Source: Arion vulgaris (lineage: Eukaryota > Mollusca > Gastropoda > Stylommatophora > Arionidae). Taken from it: DNA of 64,000 nucleotides. The position numbers were made by a program, and so were the translations under genes. Numbering within the stretch: position 1 is the first letter of the stretch; every line of letters begins with the position of its first letter. The notes beneath the pieces were generated by a model. That model did no database searches and was not told the origin of the DNA. It saw only the letters and a program-made list of their open reading frames with translations. The DNA is taken from contig CM036755.1 of the NCBI GenBank assembly GCA_020796225.1, forward strand, positions 59,532,652 through 59,596,651, written 5' to 3'. Positions 21,700 through 32,420 of this stretch are shown piece by piece.

Positions 21700-22570
21700 G
21701 AAAGGTGCGCCTGAATGGTGTTAGATAATTGTGATAAAGAAAAGGAATCTCTCATACAAAACTCAATCAGATGTACTATATTATACGACTTATTACGTAT
21801 ACAATCATATCGGACATTTATCAAACAACTAGAGCACCGGGATTTTGCAGAGGACCTGGCGTTGTTGTTCCACAATTACACACAGATTAAAGATAAAAAT
21901 GAAAATTTAAAATAAATAGTCTCAACTAGGTTTGAAAATGAACAGGAAAAAGAATAATGTCATGAGAATAAACGCAGTCAATATAAACCAGATTATGCTG
22001 GAGGATACAGACACGGAAGTAGGAACACAAAAATATGTCAATATAAAAATACAAAAAGTAAGGGCAACCGTTATTACATTGAGTAACATATTGAAGTCAT
22101 AGGAGATCAAAACAAGCATAAAGCTGAAAATCTTTCAATCAAATGTGAAGTCAGTGCTGTTGTATGTCTCGGAAACATGGAGTACAACAAAAGAAATCGA
22201 CAGAAAACTACATGTCATCATAAATGGATGTGTACGTAGAATGGTATGATAAGATTACGAACGATGAACTCAGAGAAATAACTAAGCAGATTCCAGTGAG
22301 AAAAAAAAGCTAAGGAAGAGACGCTGGCGATAGATAGGACATACATTGAGAAGCCAGACCGAAGGAGTTGCAAGACGGGCGCTGTCATGAAACCTGAAGG
22401 AAAAGATGAGTAGATGACCTATAAATACCCGGAGAAGAGCGCTGGAGGCAGATATTAAAAGGAGAGAATAGAATGTGATGACAAGAGAGAGCAAGAGCTG
22501 AGAGAAGTTTGAAGAACTGTGCTTCGCTGGAAGTTGAAAGGTGAAGAAGATTTACTGAAACAGAACTAGA
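21700..22570 (+). pseudogene. LINE RT fragment (palm to C-terminus), degenerate
   Basis: The 66-codon frame at 21715 reads DFAEDLALLFHNYTQI, a LINE RT motif C in which the usual FADD is changed to FAED. Later frames give SVLLYVSETWSTTKEIDRKL, a 'CVRRM' box, then RWRWIGHTLRSQTEGVARRA and 'VLRWKLKGEE', the canonical downstream order. Several frameshifts separate them. It shares its final segment with the minus-strand fragment at 46870-47215. Confidence 0.75.
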
Positions 22571-24330
22571 GGAGAGACAGGTTTCTTCATACATATTAAA
22601 TAAGGTTTGAACAAATAAGCAACTCAACAAACTTAGATCTCGTAGTTCGGAGTTTAGACTGTATCTTGTTTCTTTAGAGCATGAGTTCATGAAATTAAGT
22701 ACATCAAAGTAAACTCAATGATTTCATTTACAATGTATTAGTCAGCTATAGTCTGTCCATTAATTCGTGAGCACGTTTGAAATTGATTTTCTCGAAAACT
22801 ACCTGTTGGATCTCAGTGATTTTTGCAAGCAGCCTTAGAATATCCATGACGCTAGAGAAATATTTTTTTCCAAGAAAATTTGATGTAGTTTGAAATATTT
22901 CTTCTTCAGGTTATATTAAAATCAACCTCACCGGATTGTACGCAATAGTAACAGATCTACGGTACACAGACGCGTTGTTCTAAAAATACATTATGGTAAC
23001 ATAGAAATATCGTCAGTATACAACAATTTCACGAAATCCCGTGCACCTAACCCAGTCGACTTTGAACGCGGAAAGCATATGACGTTATAATTGGGATACC
23101 GTTGTATAGTTATAGGCGTATCTCGCTATTTGTTTGAAGCTATTGTATCATATTTGTTGGCTTATCAAAACTGACATTGATATCATATTCATAATGAGTC
23201 TGAAGTGCACATTTATAACAATGCAGAAGGTTACAGTTTTACTATACCAACACTTCCGTAGGGAATCTAAGAGAGGTCATCTATATTGCGATATTCATAA
23301 CCCGAGAAACGAGCGCAACTGGCCCTTGGTTTGAATAGAGAATCCTTTTCCCGATGGATTAAACAGGACACAAAGTGCACTAATGTCAAGCAAGGACGGA
23401 AAAGAACAATTGACGACTTTGACATAGATGTCATAAGACGGGAGCTCTTGAAAATGTTTGCGACAAATCAACTTGTTACTCTCAGGAAACTGAAATTAAA
23501 ACTGCAATCAGATTGCAGCATGGACATTTCTAAAAGTACTCTATGAAAATTGTAAGAGCCGCCGGCTTCACCTTCAGAAAACTATAGGCGGCAGGAATAT
23601 TATTTGTGAAAAGCCACATTTAATTGCTGCCCGAAGTAAATACCTGAGGCAGATCCGTGAGCGGCGGAGGCAAGGCTATGATATTGTATATTTGGACGAA
23701 TCCTGGGTCAATGCTCACCACACCAATGCTAAAGAATGGCAATCAGTAGACGGTGAACAGAAAAGAAAATACCAAGCAGCAAAGGCCAGCGTATTATACT
23801 AACACATGCAGGAAGTAGTGAAGAAGGTCTTGTCCATGACGCTGAACTTATTTTCCAATCAAAAGTACCGACGGTAGGGACTACCACACAGAAATGAATG
23901 GACATATTTTCAGGCACTGGATGGAGAAAGATCTACTTCCAATTCTAAACAGACCATGATGCTTGGTAATGGATAATGCATCCTATCACAACGCAGTATC
24001 AGCGGAAGACAAAGTACCAACTGCATCAAATACAAAAGATCAAATTAGGACTTGGCTTGCTAAGGAAAATGTCAGCTTCGATGATACATATTTGAAACCC
24101 GAGTTGTTGCACCTGGTGAGGATGACAAATAAGACAAAGGTGTTTCATATTGACAAAATCATTGCTGAATACGGCCACACGTCTTTGCGACTACCTCCAT
24201 ATCATGCTCACCTCAATCCGATAGAGCTTGTCTGGGCTAAAGTAAAAGGGCAAGTTGCCGAACAGAACAGGACGTTTAAAATGTGTGATGTTGAAGTTCT
24301 GACACGTGAGTCCTTCTCAATGATAGACAT

Positions 24331-25068
24331 AGTGAAACACGTACAAACAAAGTACTATAGTTTTACAAAATACATAAACAGTGACGATAAACAGCAACGT
24401 TTCGACCAACAAGGCCTTTATCAAGCAAACGAACAAACAGGAGTGACAAATTAAAATGAAACACAAATGGACGACCAAATACCAACGTATCTAAGGAAAA
24501 TCTGGAATAAAAACGAATAACGAAATAAATGTAACACAAAAACACACATAAAAACTAGAAATAGAAAAGAAACAATGAAACATCTAGTAAATATATAACT
24601 TGAATACATGCAACATATACCCATATAGATTATAAAGCATGGGAAGAGAAAGTACTAAGAAGCATAAGAATGTAATACATGCAACATATACCCATAGAGA
24701 TTACAAAGCATGGGAAGAGAAAGTACTAAGAAGCATAAGAATGTAATACGTTGAGCCCGCGTGGTCGCAAGGTACCATACAAAGAAATCAACCGATTCTC
24801 CAGAGCAAATCGACTACGATCATCAGAGGAACATGATCGGATGGCTGTGACCTGGACATCGCAAGCTCCTGAATGGCCAGTATCATTGAAATGGGTAGCT
24901 ACAGGGGTCACAGAGCATTGGCGTATATCGCGCAAGTGTTGGGCGAATCGGTCACTGAGTCTCCTGCCGGTTTCCCAATATAGGCCTTGTTGCACCGCTT
25001 ACAGATAATGGCATAGATAATATTACGGGACTCGCACGTGAAACTGTCTTCAACAACGAACGTGGCTT
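24331..25068. repeat. PLE3 pseudo-LTR, copy 1
   Basis: Nearly identical to 27638-28376; the one difference I noticed is a missing c near 24978 (tttcccaatata versus tttccccaatata). Each copy carries the end of the GIY-YIG domain and the hairpin motif ttgataa/ggcc..ggtc/gaaac (24394-24426 here, minus strand). An inner duplication of about 70 bp (acatgcaacatatacccata) lies at 24605-24745. Confidence 0.9.
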
Positions 25069-25170
25069 TTGGAAAAGACACCGTGCGGGTCTGTATTACA
25101 TAAGCACAAGTGTTACAGCGCCGACGGCCACACTGGATGGTGCCAAAATGACTCTGGATGTTAGGCTTGA
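24726..25170 (-). pseudogene. GIY-YIG endonuclease of PLE3 (frameshifted)
   Basis: The domain would nick target DNA to prime reverse transcription. Visible parts are the upstream Cys-rich segment (CGRRRCNTCAY on the minus strand), NIIYAIICKRCNKAY (GIY-like strand with a Cys pair), ETGRRLSDRFAQHLRDI (YIG-adjacent Arg helix) and VATHFNDTGH (paired His). A one-base loss near 24978 splits ICKRCNKA from ETGRRLSD. The C-terminal 80 codons are open. Confidence 0.8.
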
Positions 25171-25369
25171 GGCGATGTGAACTAACATATCCTTAAGGCT
25201 TCTGTCCCGTCTGTACGCCACCAAAGGATAGTGTTGGAAGATTGAACGTGTATCAGGATCTGACTGAAGAATGGAGAGATGACGGAATAAGACTTTCTTC
25301 ACAAGGGAACTATGAGGGTGGAAAGTTAAGACAAGTTTCACCCTGTCAGAATTGGAAGTTCTATGCTGG

Positions 25370-27242
25370 TTAGAGAGCCTCCTGGCGAGAAATTTGCTGA
25401 ACGCGCCGCATAGCAGAAGCAAGCACCTTATCCGGGTATAAGCGCTTACGAAAGAAATCCAGCATCTCGTGAGCTCTATCAAGGAAATCGTCGTCCTCGC
25501 TACAGAGGCGACGAAGGCGCAAGAGTTGAGAGAATGGTAAAGAATCACGACAAGCCTGGGAATGGGAAGAGGTATAAAGAAGAAAACTATGTGCATCAGT
25601 CGGCTTGTAGTATACTGATGTAGTTATGGTGGATAGGCTGATAGTGATAGTGATGTCAAGAAAGTTGACACAAGAGGTAGAGATGTGAGATGTAAACCGA
25701 ATAGCCGGATTGAAGACATTAATGAAATTAATGAAGCGTGACAAATCGGCTTCAGGCATATCGGTAATGCCAATAAAATCATCAATGTATCTATGATACA
25801 CAGACGGAAGAGGGCCATCATAGGAATTCCATACTAGGTGCTCAAGATGACCCATGAATAGACAAGCATAACTGGGTCCCATTTTAGTACCCATGGCGAC
25901 CCCACTGATCTGCTCAAAGAACTGGTCATTGAACTGAAAGGAGTTGAGAGTTAGAACTAGTTCTGCAAGACGAAGGAGAGCCGAGGTGGAGACAATTGGG
26001 TTAGTTCTCCTGTCGAGAAAGAACTGGAGAGCTTGAAGTCCGTCGGAATGAGGTATGGAGGTGTACAATGAGCACACATCAAGGAGGAAGAGATGGTAAG
26101 TCCTGCCAGGCAACAACTCAATAGACGAAAAACAGACAAGGTGTGGTTCGTATCTTTCAAGAATGAAGGTAGTGTGGTGACTATAGGATTGAAGATACTA
26201 TCAAGAAATTCGGAGATATGTTCCGTAGGACAAGAGCAAGCAGAAACGATGGGCCTACCCGGATTGTTCAGTTTATGAATTTTGGGGAGCATATAAAGGC
26301 GGGTTTTCCTAAACAGCTATCGATGACACAAAGTGATGATGCGCCGGTAGGAAGGTCGTTAGAGGCAATTAAGTTCTTAATTACTGTACGGACTTTACTA
26401 TTGTTAGATAGTGTGACATCAGAAGAACTAGTTTTATAGAATTGGGTGTCAAGTAATTGGTTGCGGCCTTCCTGAAGGTATAGTTCTTTGCTCCATACCA
26501 CTATTGCACCGCCTTTATCGGCGGGTTTGATAACAATGTCATCACGTCGACGGAGGTGTGATAGAGCACGAAACTCGAACGGAGACATGTTAGAATGCCC
26601 TAGGCGTTTGGGGTGGAGCAGTCCAATATCGTGTAAAGTATTCTTGATGTAGAGATCAAGAGCGTTGGAGACACCAGGGTTGGGTGTCCAATCATGTTTG
26701 CGAGTAGAATATTTAGCGAACATACTCGTGTCATGACATTGGTCAGTGTCAACCTGGTTCCGAAAATGAAATTTCAGCCGTAAGCCACGGTGAAAACGGT
26801 GCACATCTTGAAGAGTAGAGTAGTGGTCAATGGTGGGTCGGAGAGGAACAAACTTGAGACCCTTACTTAAAACACATCTCTCGCTGTCCGATAAGGGAAG
26901 GTCTGTAGGGATGCAAACCACCTGTGTGGGAGGAGAAGATCGTAGTGAACAATTGGAAGGAGTGGTAGAAGGTACAGGGCGAAGAAGGTTAAGTTTTTGT
27001 TGGTGATGGGTGCACATAAATTCATGTAGTTGTCTGTTAAGAACATGGATAATAAAACGAATAAGGGAGTAAAGGAGCATATTGTTAGAAGTGAGAAGTT
27101 GTAGACGCTGTAGAAGTAGGGACTGGGAGGAGTCCAAGTCAGTAAGAAGATGAGAATGGTTAGAAGCAATACAACGCATACGTTGTAGCGCACATTTGGT
27201 TTCTAGCTTCTGTAACATTCGCTGCTCCCTGGGGTATAACAA
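25370..27242 (-). pseudogene. Penelope-type reverse transcriptase, PLE3
   Basis: Minus-strand segments: 27242-26268 is an N-terminal domain ending in IVIKPADKGGAIVVWSKELY, the conserved PLE block before RT motif 1. 26292-26150 holds MLPKIHKLNNPGRPIVSA. 26116-25370 holds DVCSLYTSIPHSDG (motif A region), SGVAMGTKMGPSYACLFMG and HRYIDDFIGI (motif C, YIDD). Frameshifts near 26290, 26140 and 25378 disconnect these and the downstream GIY-YIG. The length and motif order match PLE RTs, which are related to telomerase RT. Confidence 0.88.
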
Positions 27243-27637
27243 GCCTGCCGAGGGGTGAAAGTTAGAAGCAAAGCCTTTGGGAATAACCCTAAGTCGCTGA
27301 CACGTAAAGAGAAAATTGCGGTGAGAACAGAAACGAGTTTTTTTTTAAAGTAACCATAGCATAACTAATGGCAGTCAGACGCAAATCAGTCGGCAGGAGG
27401 CTAAAGGAAACCGAGATATAAGACCGAAGAAAATTCAACACGTACTGTAGGGAAGGCATAGTAATAGAAATACAAACAAAAGAACAGATATTAAACGCTA
27501 AAAGAGGTAGAAACGGGAAATGCACATACACAACAAATATAACTATTAAATCTTACCTACTACGTCACAACGAATAGTTGCAGCAATATGGCGACGAATA
27601 TCGAAATAGGGGAAGACTGCAGTAAAACTTGGTAAAT

Positions 27638-28376
27638 AGTGAAACACGTACAAACAAAGTACTATAGTTTTACAAAATACATAAACAGTGACGATAAACA
27701 GCAACGTTTCGACCAACAAGGCCTTTATCAAGCAAACGAACAAACAGGAGTGACAAATTAAAATGAAACACAAATGGACGACCAAATACCAACGTATCTA
27801 AGGAAAATCTGGAATAAAAACGAATAACGAAATAAATGTAACACAAAAACACACATAAAAACTAGAAATAGAAAAGAAACAATGAAACATCTAGTAAATA
27901 TATAACTTGAATACATGCAACATATACCCATATAGATTATAAAGCATGGGAAGAGAAAGTACTAAGAAGCATAAGAATGTAATACATGCAACATATACCC
28001 ATAGAGATTACAAAGCATGGGAAGAGAAAGTACTAAGAAGCATAAGAATGTAATACGTTGAGCCCGCGTGGTCGCAAGGTACCATACAAAGAAATCAACC
28101 GATTCTCCAGAGCAAATCGACTACGATCATCAGAGGAACATGATCGGATGGCTGTGACCTGGACATCGCAAGCTCCTGAATGGCCAGTATCATTGAAATG
28201 GGTAGCTACAGGGGTCACAGAGCATTGGCGTATATCGCGCAAGTGTTGGGCGAATCGGTCACTGAGTCTCCTGCCGGTTTCCCCAATATAGGCCTTGTTG
28301 CACCGCTTACAGATAATGGCATAGATAATATTACGGGACTCGCACGTGAAACTGTCTTCAACAACGAACGTGGCTT
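27638..28376. repeat. PLE3 pseudo-LTR, copy 2
   Basis: Direct repeat of 24331-25068. In minus orientation this is the 5' unit: it begins inside the GIY-YIG coding part at 28376, next to the target duplication, and ends where the complete unit starts with a leader reading ...accaagttttactgcag. The hairpin motif is at 27701-27733. Confidence 0.9.
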
Positions 28377-28993
28377 TCAATGATAGACATGCAGTTCTGG
28401 AAGAAGTGTGTTGAACATGTGCTCCGAGAGGAAGACGAGTACTGGCACCGAGATGGATTACAATTTGTCCAGCCAGTAACAATTATCAACCTCATGGAAT
28501 CGTCAGATTCGGGATGATACAAATCATATTTTGATTACAGACTGAGAAATAGCAACGTATACATTTCCATATCCAAATGCGTCTACCATCATACAATTTG
28601 TGGTGAAGTTAAGACACCCTGGGGTCTAATGGTGACCGAAGGGAGGACTAACTGTTGCATGTTGTATCCAAGTTCACGATTGCACATAAAGGGCAACACA
28701 CTTAATTACTTGACCTATCAAGTTAATATGGAGATACACCTATGAATAGAATTGACATGGACAAATTCTAGGGATACTGAAAAATCTAAAATGTGAGCCC
28801 CCGTATTTGCAATTGTCATAAAAGATCAAAGGAATTCGCCGATGTGCAAAATCCGTAGCATCTATGGACTACTGGTTAGCTTTATTTTAGCGTCATGGAT
28901 ATTCTAAGGCTGCATGCAAAAATCACTGAGATCCAACAGGTAGTTTTCGAGAAAATCAAATTCAAACGTGCTCACGAATTAATGGACAGACTA

Positions 28994-30017
28994 TAGTATC
29001 TATTTGATGAATATTGTATCTGCTAGTGATTAGTTTTACAAACTGAGTTTCTGTGTTACGATTATTGGTAAATGTAATCTGTAGTGTGTAGTTTTAGTGT
29101 AGTAGTTGTCATTTTTCAACGTATTTCCAAATGCCTACTATGTTATATTAACAAGATAATCACTGAAGAGAAGTGTCAGTATTTTGAAACATCTATTTCA
29201 TAAACAATGGGTACAATTTATATACATTTTTTTTAAAGTCTACAGAAATGAACAAAAATTTAGAACCACTGTTCTAGTTGAGTAATGATAAACAACCAGT
29301 CGGTGCTGACTGACACGAAAGGAAGAAGAGAGTGCGAAATACGGCATAAAACGACTTCTGTGGCTAAATGTGCAAGATTGAAGAATGCCGTTATATTAGA
29401 TATTGAATGCCTCTAATGCAATGGATACATTTATATTTCTCCGTTAAACTGAAAAGTTTGAGAATCCCTTACTTCTACAGCCATTTGACAATGTTAACTT
29501 AAAGTGGATAGTTTTTTTGTATTTTTAGTCAGAAGGAAGTGTTATGTTGCATGTAGGTTACTGTGAGTTTTTGAAACACCGAAACACATATATTAAATAA
29601 ATAACTTAACAACATTTTAACATTAAATCTCATGTATTGTCTTCTGGTAACACGGTTACCAACAATACCTCTCCTTTATCGGCATCTGGAGACTCGTCTA
29701 TCAACAATACTGCTCATTTATCGCCAGCAGTTGTACGCTTGGTGTCAAGTGTGTTAAGTTGTTTTCTGAAGACATAGATGCCAGGTTGAAACTACAACTG
29801 TTTGAAAGTAAACATTAAGATGTAAGTAACAACTATATAACATTTGTGTTGTTATCATCTCTGTTATCATTGATCACATCATCATCATGTACCATGTCGA
29901 CATTAGCAAGCAAACATGAATCTTTACAAACTTCTATCTGAAGGGTTGACTATCAAATTGTTTTAATTTTAAAAGTTTAAATTTTACCTTGTAGTAACAC
30001 TGAAATAGGTTGTACAT

Positions 30018-30063
<46 letters not shown>

Positions 30064-30183
30064 CTCTGATTTGTCTCCCATTGATTATGTTCTTTTTCAC
30101 CATTTTATCTGTTTCTCACGACATGTCCAGATATTGTCTATTTCTTTTGTGTATAATGAGATTATGTACGCCTTAACCACTTT
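28994..30183. other. Intergenic; (ct)n microsatellite at 30021-30060
   Basis: AT-rich DNA without a supported frame. A weak internal similarity (taccaacaatacctctcctttatcg / atcaacaatactgctcattt) lies at 29658-29725. A pure (ct)20 run is at 30021-30060. Confidence 0.45.
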
Positions 30184-30502
30184 GAGAAGATCAACATTAG
30201 TTATCTTAGAAGACTATGAAATACTCAGCATGATTTCCTAACACTATGTATCTGTGTGTTTCAGAGAATCAACATTAGTTATCTTAGAAGACTATGAAAT
30301 ACTCAGCATGATTTCCTAACACTATGTATCTGTGTGTTTCAGAGAATCAACATTAGTTATCTTAGAAGACTATGAAATACTCAGCATGATTTCCTAACAC
30401 TATGTATCTGTGTGTTTCAGAGAATCAACATTAGTTATCTTAGAAGACTATGAAATACTCAGCATGATTTCCTAACACTATGTATCTGTGTGTTTCAGAG
30501 AT
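30184..30502. repeat. 78-bp tandem repeat, about 4 units, each ending in a splice-acceptor-like tract
   Basis: The unit begins agaatcaacattagttatct, continues gaagactatgaaatactcag, and ends tatctgtgtgtttcag. Units are identical to my eye at 30262-30339, 30340-30417 and 30418-30495, with a partial first unit. Each ends in a pyrimidine/tg-rich tract plus cag. Confidence 0.9.
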
Positions 30503-30839
30503 TTCACTGTTTGTATTTGATTTCTCTATACCCTTCTACCATAAGTCATTACTGACACTATGTAGCACTGACGAGTTTCTTTCTGTCCTTGTAGTCTTTG
30601 TCTGACAAGTTGTCTTCTATAATCATAATCTATATATATCACATGCTAAGATAAGAGTTTCAATGTATTTGAATTTATCGACTTTTCTTAATGTCTCATT
30701 ATATATTTGAATTGTTCCTTCTTCTTTTTCCAACTAGTTCAGACATCGTCTTGTATACTTCTAAATTATATATAACTGTTAGGAAAAGAAAGATTAGAAA
30801 ACTGAGAGCATTCATATTTTCAAATAATAAAGACTGGGT
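30503..30839. other. Intergenic; nothing recognised
   Basis: AT-rich, no supported feature. Confidence 0.4.
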
Positions 30840-31085
30840 TGAAATGTAAACATTTAGCAAGGTAGTAGAAAGCAGTTATGTGCTTTTGAATATAAGTCTT
30901 CTGTAGAACAAGGACAGAGAAGAGAATAAACTGATTTATCCAGAAGGAACTCAAAGAAAACTGGCTGATCAATACAGAACCAATATGAAGTATTTAACGG
31001 TGCTGAGGAAATAAGACACATAATAGTCAACGAATGATGTTTGAAACGATTTGTTTCTACTGTAAATATCACATGACATACTACA
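30840..31085 (+). pseudogene. LINE RT C-terminal fragment, degenerate
   Basis: Plus frames give 'RTRTEKRIN' followed by IQKELKENWLINTEPI and later 'MKYLTVL'. This resembles the '..RIPWTEKRTN..IL.EL' box. The nucleotide sequence parallels the fragment at 42713-42800 (catttaacaaaggagcg, tatgtgcttttga, ggacagagaaga). An (ac)n run follows at 31090-31113. Confidence 0.5.
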
Positions 31086-31261
31086 CCGAAACACACACAC
31101 ACACACACACACACAGATAAATGCACATTCATACGAGGAACATTCAGAAAACAATGCTCCACATTGTTGTTGTTCTCACGAACTGTTTGGTTAACAAGCA
31201 TAAACATTATAAACAATATTCAAGAAATAATGTCATTTAAAATATTTGTATTATTCAACTT

Positions 31262-31455
31262 GTCAGCGTCTGTAGCTCAAACGGTAGTGAGCTCGATCAC
31301 CAACTCAAGCGTACCTGGTTCAAACCCCACTGTGGTAAAATTTGGAAGCAAATTCGTTTCTGTGGGAATTTTACGAAAGGTAAAAATAGACCTCACCGAT
31401 CAGAACGCAATGACAAACTACTGAGCGTATAAGTGGTGCCTAGACTAATTTGCAT
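31262..31455 (+). mobile_element. tRNA-derived SINE, family B, plus copy
   Basis: A box tgtagctcaaacggtagtga, B box tggttcaaacccc (31317), body aatttggaagcaaattcgtt, gacctcaccgatcagaacgc, aatgacaaactactgagcg and gtgcctaga. It matches the minus copy at 11119-11375 along most of its length. Confidence 0.75.
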
Positions 31456-31679
31456 TATTCAACTGAATCTACATCAACGTTTACGGCTTTATGCCAGCAC
31501 GAAAATAAGAACATGTATTCTTAGCATGTACCAGATTTTGTCGAGATCATGTCGCGAAGTTTTCTCTTCCTCATCCCTTTGAAAAACCTTGTCCGGCGGA
31601 TTTCATCTTTATCAAGGTCGAACGTATGACAATAAAAGGATATCAAATCGGAACTAGAAGACGCCCCGGTGGTGCCAAG

Positions 31680-31750
31680 GCCCGCAGGGGAAGCAAAGAA
31701 TAGTACAACTGTAACCTACAGGGCATGTCGTAAGAGAAGACTGATGTAAA
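31680..31750 (-). repeat. Dispersed motif R, copy 3 (minus)
   Basis: On the minus strand it reads cttctcttacgacatgccct then gtaggttacagttgtactat, tctttgcttccc and gcgggccttggcacc. This is the same series as the plus copies at 19400, 20370 and 58010. Confidence 0.65.
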
Positions 31751-32115
31751 TAAAAATCGTCGCAGAAAATGTGCGGGCCTATTTGTAAGCGAATAACTAT
31801 TACAGAGTATAATCGCTCTTAGGCTCAGATTACATACAAATCACACAGAGTAGTTAACAAGTAGTCGATATGGAGCATTCAAAGAAAAAGATAAAGAAAG
31901 AAAAAGGAACTATAACATGGATGGGATAGTACAGTCCAACGCAATTTGGTGAATGCTTCCCGTATTGCCAGACTTGTATGAGTGCGTACGTTCTTGTGAA
32001 GGAGAAACAGGTCTGCTGGATGCTGATGAGGTCGAACTCTGTAGAAACGTCGATTGCAGTTTTTAATGTGTTAATGTAAGTTTGTGAATTGATTGGCTCT
32101 CCACTTAGTATAACA
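31751..32115 (-). other. Possible remnant of a LINE endonuclease; otherwise empty
   Basis: The minus frame at 32129-31854 includes FDLISIQQTCFSF, which faintly recalls the 'D...IQET' start of LINE apurinic endonucleases. No further motif follows. Treat it as unassigned. Confidence 0.2.
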
Positions 32116-32420
32116 TCCACAAGAATCACACCTTCAATGTCACAAGAATCACATCTTTAATGTCACAAGAATCACATCTTTAATGTCACAAGAATCACAC
32201 CTTCAATGTCACAAGAATCAAATCTTTAATGTCACAAGAATCACAACTTCAATGTCACAAGAATCACATCTTTAATGTCACAAGAATCACACCTTCAATG
32301 TCACAAGAATCACATCTTTAATGTCATAAGAATCACATCTTTAATGTCACAAGAATCATACCTTCAATGTCACATGAAACACACCTTCAATATCACACGA
32401 ATCACACCTTCAATGCCACA
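32116..32420. repeat. 23-bp minisatellite, about 13 units
   Basis: The unit is cacaagaatcacatctttaa plus tgt, alternating with an 'acaccttcaatgt' variant. Confidence 0.9.

Larger units (their letters stand above)
24331..28376 (-). mobile_element. Penelope-like retroelement with terminal direct repeats (PLE3)
   Basis: This 4,046-bp insertion is flanked by a perfect 14-bp target duplication, tcaatgatagacat (24317-24330 and 28377-28390). On the minus strand the order is: truncated endonuclease plus tail (28376-27638), then a leader, RT, GIY-YIG endonuclease and tail (27637-24331). The two ends are near-identical direct repeats of about 738 bp, the pseudo-LTR head-to-tail arrangement typical of Penelope-like elements. 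RT and endonuclease families follow established PLE organisation. All frames are broken at least once. Confidence 0.92.
23134..28517 (+). pseudogene. DD83E transposase, copy B (interrupted and frameshifted)
   Basis: Segments in order: 23134-23334 and 23331-23546 hold the N-terminal DNA-binding part (QLVTLRKLKLKLQSDCSMDIS). 23580-23880 holds the first Asp (YLDESWVNAHHTN). 23963-24330 holds the second Asp (VMDNASYHN) and Glu (LNPIELVWAKVKG). The last codons (QFWKKCVEHVLREEDEYWH) resume after the Penelope insertion at 28391-28517. Frameshifts between the first three segments, plus the 4-kb insertion, destroy it. The order and residues match copies A and C. Confidence 0.85.
22749..28993 (+). mobile_element. 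DD83E transposon copy B, split by a Penelope-like element
   Basis: The left terminus tagtctgtccattaattcg (22749) and the right terminus cgaattaatggacagacta (to 28993) are inverted. Both are flanked by TA and mirror each other for about 110 bp inside. The element proper is 22749-24330 plus 28377-28993 (about 2.2 kb, counting one copy of the target). It is closely similar to copies A and C. Confidence 0.9.

Noticed and set aside
25096..25821. Additional open frames overlapping the PLE3 RT and endonuclease
   Set aside because: Shadows in other frames of the Penelope coding sequence, with no independent motifs.
32017..32055. Possible hammerhead ribozyme (ctgatgag ... gaaacgtc)
   Set aside because: The core words are present, but the bases between them cannot form helix II and no helix I or III pairing is seen. 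Chance match.
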